From: JAAFHB01 sp038236995
GTDB taxonomy: Bacteria; Bacteroidota; Bacteroidia; Bacteroidales; Prolixibacteraceae
Assembly (NCBI GenBank): GCA_038236995.1
Contig: JBBRZE010000095.1
Span: 1 to 16,780 of the forward strand
Length of the DNA stretch: 16,780 bases
Direction of reading: 5' to 3'
Shown here: positions 14,482 to 16,780 of the stretch, piece by piece
Position numbering within the stretch: position 1 is the stretch's first letter
How the letters are laid out: each line of letters begins with the position of its first letter
The notes under the pieces: model-generated
The model's input: only the letters and a program-made list of their open reading frames with translations
Told to the model about the DNA's origin: nothing
Database searches by the model: none
Made by a program: the position numbers and the translations under genes

Positions 14482-14823
14482 TTATTTAAGGACCTGTTTA
14501 ATAAAATTATCACCGACTATCCTTTTAATCCACTTATGCATAAAGAGATGTATGAAAATCCCTGTAACTCCGTAAAAAACGGCTAATAAAAAGAATCCAT
14601 AGTAAATTGTACCAAGAATTTCACCAAGCCAGAGTGCCAATCCCAAATTGCAAAAGAGCAAAAATGATAAATAAAAGACAGCAACAATAGAATTTGGTAT
14701 GAATGAAGAAACGACATCCGACGCTTTGTCAAGCGTTTTAAGTTTTATCAACTCAAAGCTTGTTTTACCGTATTCAGTAGTTCGCTCAATAAGTGATTCA
14801 ATAATATTTTCATTCTCTTCCAT
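14482..14823 (-). CDS. Phage-holin/YqjE-like small membrane protein
   Basis: A 113-residue protein. I chose ATG at 14823 (MEENENIIESL) because an upstream in-frame start at 14898 would overlap the end of the cupin gene and add a basic stretch not typical of the family. A polar helical N-terminus (about 1-40) is followed by two membrane segments (about 46-68 and 74-96), and the C-terminus is basic (HKWIKRIVGDNFIKQVLK). Proteins with this shape (Phage_holin_3_6, YqjE) sit next to YtxH/YqjD-type proteins in many genomes and are linked to envelope stress; phage lysis is not implied because no phage genes are near. Confidence 0.75.
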   Translation of the reverse strand: MEENENIIESLIERTTEYGKTSFELIKLKTLDKASDVVSSFIPNSIVAVFYLSFLLFCNLGLALWLGEILGTIYYGFFLLAVFYGVTGIFIHLFMHKWIKRIVGDNFIKQVLK

Positions 14824-14863
14824 GACTTCTGTCTTAATGATATTATATAAAAAAACAGGGGTT

Positions 14864-15277
14864 TTAATTTTGCGATAGTTGTAAGGCCCCGCTTTCAATC
14901 GTTAAAATGAGTACAGTATCCTCCATTGAGGTAAGGCTGTACTTTGTATTTTCGTTAAGTATAAGCAATTGACCTTTATCAAGAATTACAGACTCTTTAC
15001 GGGTATGAAAAATCGCTTGCCCATCAATTATTTGGAATGTAATTGAATCATTCGACTGAAAAGATTCAATTACTGTCCCTTCGTGCATCGCAGTAAGTAT
15101 AATCTGCTTAATGGGCGTTTTTAAAAGAACCACTGCATTAAGTTCGCCATTCACCCAGCTTTGTTTATGTTTCATCGTATTTACCAAAGCAGGCAAATCG
15201 AACATAGGTAATGACGATGAACACGATAAATTATCCTTTAGCAAAAGATAGTTGGCTTTAAAAGTTGCTTTTCCCAT
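14864..15277 (-). CDS. Cupin-fold protein
   Basis: A 137-residue soluble protein. Residues about 45-130 read as a single beta-barrel cupin: LNAVVLLKTPIKQIILTAMHEGTVIESFQSND, then ITFQIIDGQAIFHTR and ILDKGQLLILNENTKYSLTS with the final strand TVLILTI. The usual metal-binding HxH...H set is largely absent: one histidine (H74 region, MHEG) and one near FHTR remain. It may therefore bind a ligand rather than catalyse a metal-dependent reaction. Such small cupins recur in Bacteroidota stress clusters. It lies 105 bases after YtxH and 40 bases before the holin-like gene. Confidence 0.75.
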   Translation of the reverse strand: MGKATFKANYLLLKDNLSCSSSLPMFDLPALVNTMKHKQSWVNGELNAVVLLKTPIKQIILTAMHEGTVIESFQSNDSITFQIIDGQAIFHTRKESVILDKGQLLILNENTKYSLTSMEDTVLILTIESGALQLSQN

Positions 15278-15382
15278 AATGCTATTTTTATCCCTTTTTG
15301 AATTATTGAGCCTGCTCCAAAAACTGTTGCATTAACTTTTAAAATCAAATTTTCCGAGCAGACCCAATACTTTTTGAACAGT

Positions 15383-15664
15383 TCAACGACGAGCAGCAGT
15401 ATTTACTTCTTTTTCGGCCTGTTCTAATTTGTCCTTACCTTTTTGAGCAAAAGCAGTAACATCTTCTTTTACCTGTTCAAATTTTTCAGTAACACTATCA
15501 ACATACTCATCGAATTTTTCTTTCAATCCCTCTGCATAATTTTCGCCTTTTTTCAAAATTCTTCTTCTGGTACGCGAACCTTTAGCGGGGGCAAATAAAA
15601 TTCCGACTAATGCACCGGCAGCTACGCCAGCTAAAACTCCTAATAATACTTTTCCTGCACTCAT
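15383..15664 (-). CDS. YtxH domain protein
   Basis: A 93-residue protein. The start is set at ATG 15664 (MSAGKVLLGVLAGVAAGALV), not the longer frame starting at 15766, because that would run through promoter copy B. Residues 5-26 form a glycine/alanine-rich membrane segment followed by the YtxH signature LFAPAKGSRTRRRI (about 23-36). The rest is a charged amphipathic helix (GLKEKFDEYVDSVTEKFEQV, about 47-66). YtxH proteins are general-stress and envelope-associated proteins of unclear biochemistry. It is the first gene of the long minus-strand run and the ATG is 38 bases after the promoter -7 box. Confidence 0.85.
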   Translation of the reverse strand: MSAGKVLLGVLAGVAAGALVGILFAPAKGSRTRRRILKKGENYAEGLKEKFDEYVDSVTEKFEQVKEDVTAFAQKGKDKLEQAEKEVNTAARR

Positions 15665-15702
15665 AACTTTTATTTTTAAAATGACTAAATAATTACAATA
15701 CA

Positions 15703-15771
15703 CAAAGGTTGGTTTCTTATTGATAAAAAGTGTTACACAATTCCCATTAAGAGTTACATCTTTCACACATT
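15703..15771 (-). promoter_or_regulatory. Conserved three-box promoter element, copy B
   Basis: Minus-strand orientation: AATGTGTGAA (15771-15762), two bases, ATGTAA (15759-15754), eleven variable bases, AATTGTGTAAC (15742-15732), then 25 bases to ACCTTTG with TTTG at 15706-15703. It is one of the best matches and precedes YtxH and, by codirectional spacing, possibly the whole run down to the GT4 gene. Confidence 0.8.
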
Positions 15772-15816
15772 GCCAGTTTGGCTCCTCCGAGTGGAGTATT
15801 GTGTTATAAAGAGTGA

Positions 15817-16308
15817 TCAGAGATCACCCGGAATCTTTGATCTAAATTTGTTTCCAACCGTTAAGTCGGTAAGTTTTTGTCCAAGTTCATCCAGATCATG
15901 ACTGAATTTACTTTTGTAGGTGTTCCATTCATTTTGATCATCAGCATAAACAACCATTTTTTTCTTCATTTCCAGATTTATATTTTCAAGTGTATTCAAC
16001 TTTTCTTTGTAAACCGGATCAGGTAGTTTTCCCCGACGTTGCATTTTAACTTTTAATTCAGCAATACTAATATCGTTGTTCATGATTTTGAAATCAGATA
16101 CCTTTTTAAAAATGATCCAGTCTTGCATATTTATCGCATCCTTTAATGCAGTAGATACCTCTATAAACTCTTTTTTTATGAAAATTTGCTTACCATGAGA
16201 TGCCTTCGTTAATTCATAACCAAGCTTGCATGACTCAGACTGGCATCCTGAGAGGATTGTTCCTGTCGTAAGTGCAACCAGCGTAAGGATAAATATTACA
16301 TTTTTCAT
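15817..16308 (-). CDS. Coiled-coil lipoprotein, Sll1863-like stress type
   Basis: A 163-residue lipoprotein: signal peptide MKNVIFILTLVALTTGTI and lipobox L19-S20-G21-C22. The mature part is almost wholly helical and charged, with heptad-like stretches (DISIAELKVKMQRRGKLPD, about 74-92, and EKLNTLENINLEMKKKM, about 102-118) and the ending FSHDLDELGQKLTDL (about 134-148). This shape recalls lipoproteins annotated as sll1863-like stress proteins in Bacteroidota; judged by eye. It sits between the CsbD-like gene and YtxH. It does not carry the three-box element of its own, so it may be read through from the CsbD-like gene (95-base gap with a weak hairpin). Confidence 0.7.
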   Translation of the reverse strand: MKNVIFILTLVALTTGTILSGCQSESCKLGYELTKASHGKQIFIKKEFIEVSTALKDAINMQDWIIFKKVSDFKIMNNDISIAELKVKMQRRGKLPDPVYKEKLNTLENINLEMKKKMVVYADDQNEWNTYKSKFSHDLDELGQKLTDLTVGNKFRSKIPGDL

Positions 16309-16349
16309 TTTTAGTCATTATTAGTAGTTGTGATTTTATCGTAAGAACG

Positions 16350-16369
16350 AAAAAGCATTTAACAAATGC
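16350..16369 (-). terminator. Weak hairpin, possible terminator or attenuator after the CsbD-like gene
   Basis: Stem GCATTT (16355-16360) and AAATGC (16364-16369) with a three-base loop. On the minus strand TTTTT follows. The stem is AT-rich, so termination may be partial, allowing read-through to the lipoprotein gene. Confidence 0.4.
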
Positions 16370-16403
16370 CCATAAAAAGCAGTGTCAACAAAATTAAAGT
16401 CGG

Positions 16404-16589
16404 CTAAAATGCAGCAATAATCTTTTTCAACTCTTCTTTTGTTTTGCCAAGTCTGATTCGAAGTTTTTTAAACATCTCCTCTTTCTCTCCTTCTTCAAAT
16501 ATCAGATCATTTTCTGTGAGGATTGCAAATTTATGGATAAGCTCACTTTTTTGCTTTTTCCACCCTCTGTTTAATTCTGTTGTACTCAT
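16404..16589 (-). CDS. CsbD-like general stress protein
   Basis: A 61-residue, highly charged soluble protein. It has the CsbD-like layout: a tryptophan-containing start (STTELNRGWKKQKSELIHKF), a middle (LTENDLIFEEGEKEEMFKKL) and a KTKEELKKII end. In Bacillus CsbD is a sigmaB-dependent general stress protein; in Bacteroidota this family is common and of unknown mechanism. It begins 36 bases after the -7 box of promoter copy C. Confidence 0.8.
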   Translation of the reverse strand: MSTTELNRGWKKQKSELIHKFAILTENDLIFEEGEKEEMFKKLRIRLGKTKEELKKIIAAF

Positions 16590-16625
16590 AATTCTTTATT
16601 CTAAGAGTGAAGTATTTTCATTCTA

Positions 16626-16694
16626 CAAAATTGCAGTTTTTGAAACCTAAAAACGTCACACAATTGCAGATGATTTTTACAACACTCACACATT
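16626..16694 (-). promoter_or_regulatory. Conserved three-box promoter element, copy C
   Basis: Minus-strand orientation: AATGTGTGAG (16694-16685), two bases, TTGTAA (16682-16677), eleven variable bases, AATTGTGTGAC (16665-16655), then 25 bases to AATTTTG with TTTG at 16629-16626. Three single-base differences from copies A and B fall within boxes, while spacing is identical. It precedes the CsbD-like gene. Beyond 16694 to the right edge nothing is supported. Confidence 0.75.
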
Positions 16695-16780
16695 AAGCAC
16701 TCTTTATCGTTATTATTTACTATTTTATTGAAAATTCTAAGACTCGTCCTTTGTTGTACGAACCAGGCTAATGCCCGAAA

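Noticed and set aside
14482..14823. Phage origin suggested by the holin-like gene
   Set aside because: No other phage genes, integrase, attachment sites or change in composition; the holin/YqjE type is common in chromosomal stress clusters.
15374..15386. Perfect palindrome TTGAACAGTTCAA overlapping the YtxH stop
   Set aside because: Short, overlaps the coding end, not followed by a T-run on the minus strand and not repeated elsewhere.
154..16694. Interpretation of the three-box elements as ends of a mobile repeat
   Set aside because: The boxes are conserved but spacers between and around them are unrelated, all copies sit at the same distance from a gene start, and no transposase or target duplication is seen.

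Overview
The window looks like chromosomal DNA of a Bacteroidota bacterium (class Bacteroidia or a close relative). The evidence is AT-rich DNA, starts with A-rich leaders and few Shine-Dalgarno sequences, candidate -7 boxes of the TAnnTTTG type, and protein families typical of the phylum (DUF3108 protein, ECF sigma factor of the Bacteroidetes type, AI-2E exporter, YtxH, CsbD-like protein). There is no rRNA, tRNA, CRISPR array, insertion sequence or phage module. Almost everything right of 5.7 kb is on the minus strand.

Layout. 1-1.9 kb: leader with a promoter, then an AsmA/DUF748-like membrane-anchored protein (+), ending at a bidirectional terminator shared with a convergent DUF3108 secreted protein (-). 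2.8-3.5 kb: a terminator, a tiny His/Arg-rich lipoprotein (-) and its promoter. 3.47-5.68 kb: a CPA2 cation:proton antiporter with two RCK_C domains (+). 5.69-6.33 kb: an ECF sigma factor broken before region 4 and a small cysteine-rich protein (-). 6.6-12.9 kb: a glycan-type cluster (-) with a GH100-like glycosidase, a GT4 glycosyltransferase, a PIG-L deacetylase, a small conserved unknown protein, and a GT4-like protein fused to an (alpha/alpha)6-type domain. 13-16.6 kb: an envelope/stress set (-) with an AI-2E exporter, an unknown protein, a holin/YqjE-like membrane protein, a cupin, YtxH, a coiled-coil lipoprotein and a CsbD-like protein. From YtxH to the GT4 gene at 8233 the genes are all codirectional with gaps of about 5-110 bp (one ATGA overlap), so they may form one long transcription unit.

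The most striking signal is regulatory. Five places in the window carry the same 40-bp three-box element: TGTGTGAA, two bases, ATGTAA, eleven variable bases, AATTGTGTAAC. A Bacteroidota-like AnnTTTG -7 box follows at a fixed 25 bp (24 bp in one copy), and the ATG lies 36-54 bp further on. The five genes are the AsmA-like gene, the small lipoprotein, the Cys-rich protein/sigma remnant pair, YtxH (head of the long run) and the CsbD-like gene. A sixth copy appears cut by the left edge and would drive a gene outside the window. The arrangement suggests a stress or envelope regulon controlled by one activator, or possibly an alternative sigma factor, whose identity cannot be read here. It links the envelope/stress genes and, through the YtxH-led run, possibly the glycosyltransferase/deacetylase cluster into one programme.
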